Shown here in pieces: positions 63,908 to 64,000 of a stretch of 64,000 nt of DNA (position 1 is the stretch's first letter; the number at the start of each line of letters is the position of its first letter). The notes beneath the pieces were generated by a model. It was given only the letters and a program-made list of their open reading frames with translations, had not been told where the DNA came from and did not search any database. The position numbers and the translations under genes are program-made. Location of the stretch: NCBI RefSeq assembly GCF_000017545.1, contig NC_009718.1:1240001-1304000 (forward strand). The letters are read 5' to 3'. The DNA is from Fervidobacterium nodosum Rt17-B1. Lineage in GTDB: Bacteria > Thermotogota > Thermotogae > Thermotogales > Fervidobacteriaceae.

Positions 63908-64000
63908 TCACTCAAATCTTACAAATTCGTCTACAGCTTTTTCTATTACTGAGAGTGAGTTTTTCCAAAATTCCTCTTTTTGAATATCTATTCCAACGCT
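63908..64000 (-). CDS. 3' end of an M3-family oligopeptidase gene (partial)
   Basis: The minus strand has an open frame that enters from the right edge and ends at TGA 63908-63910. The visible residues include VGIDIQKEEFWKNSLSVIEK, which fits the conserved C-terminal end of oligoendopeptidase F-like proteins (G-x-D-x-x-x-x-E-F-W). The catalytic region is outside the window, so the call rests on about 30 residues. Confidence 0.6.
   Translation of the reverse strand, partial: SVGIDIQKEEFWKNSLSVIEKAVDEFVRFE

Overview
The window looks like chromosome of a thermophilic member of the Thermotogota, most likely Fervidobacterium or a close relative. This rests on very AT-rich protein genes beside strikingly GC-rich rRNA and tRNA genes, on secreted proteins ending in beta-barrel-like C-termini that would suit a toga outer membrane, and on Thermotogales-like gene families (family-5 solute transporters, PduL, LysO split in two, HrcA-type control of dnaK). 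No database search was possible, so the genus is an inference.

Layout. 1-13766 is a long minus-strand block: an HD hydrolase, coaX, a B12-binding radical SAM protein, an IS6-like insertion, a protease-dead M50-like membrane protein, a coiled-coil/ZapA pair, murI-rapZ-yvcK-whiA, nrdR, greA, lysS and a SurA-like foldase. 13946-21751 is a plus-strand five-gene family-5 ABC importer with an unusually large DppC-type permease. 21816-24793 (minus) holds a flavodoxin, an iron alcohol dehydrogenase with a Rex-like operator, and lactate dehydrogenase. 24950-31673 (plus) is a cell-surface alpha-glucan cluster: a GH13 lipoprotein, a CBM9/DOMON-like lipoprotein, a lipoprotein with two starch-binding-like modules, a barrel-like protein, and a protein fusing three CBM48-like modules to a barrel-like domain. 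31734-40339 (minus) carries housekeeping genes and a compact sigma-54 whose N-terminus has been cut off by an ISL3-family element with a perfect 8-bp target duplication. 40526-45603 (minus) is a complete rRNA operon (16S, tRNA-Ile, tRNA-Ala, 23S, 5S) with tandem promoters, processing stalks and terminator. 45809-64000 is mixed housekeeping: LysO pair, a radical SAM protein, asnS, NlpC/P60, a second IS6-like copy, yqeH, pduL, a frameshifted HD-GYP gene, dnaN, a pilin-like protein, an ABC ATPase, YugP-like protease, LCP protein, dnaK with a CIRCE operator, galM, a ferritin-like protein and the tail of an M3 peptidase.

How it fits together. The physiology suggested is saccharolytic fermentation: surface glucan capture and cleavage, uptake by ABC importers, mutarotation by GalM, and disposal of reductant and carbon through LDH, ADH and PduL. 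The most interesting items are the surface glucan cluster with its CBM48-barrel fusion, the IS-decapitated sigma-54 (its lost N-terminus can be reconstructed exactly from the flanks), the ISL3 element's hairpin over its own start codon, and the permease with about 515 inserted residues.
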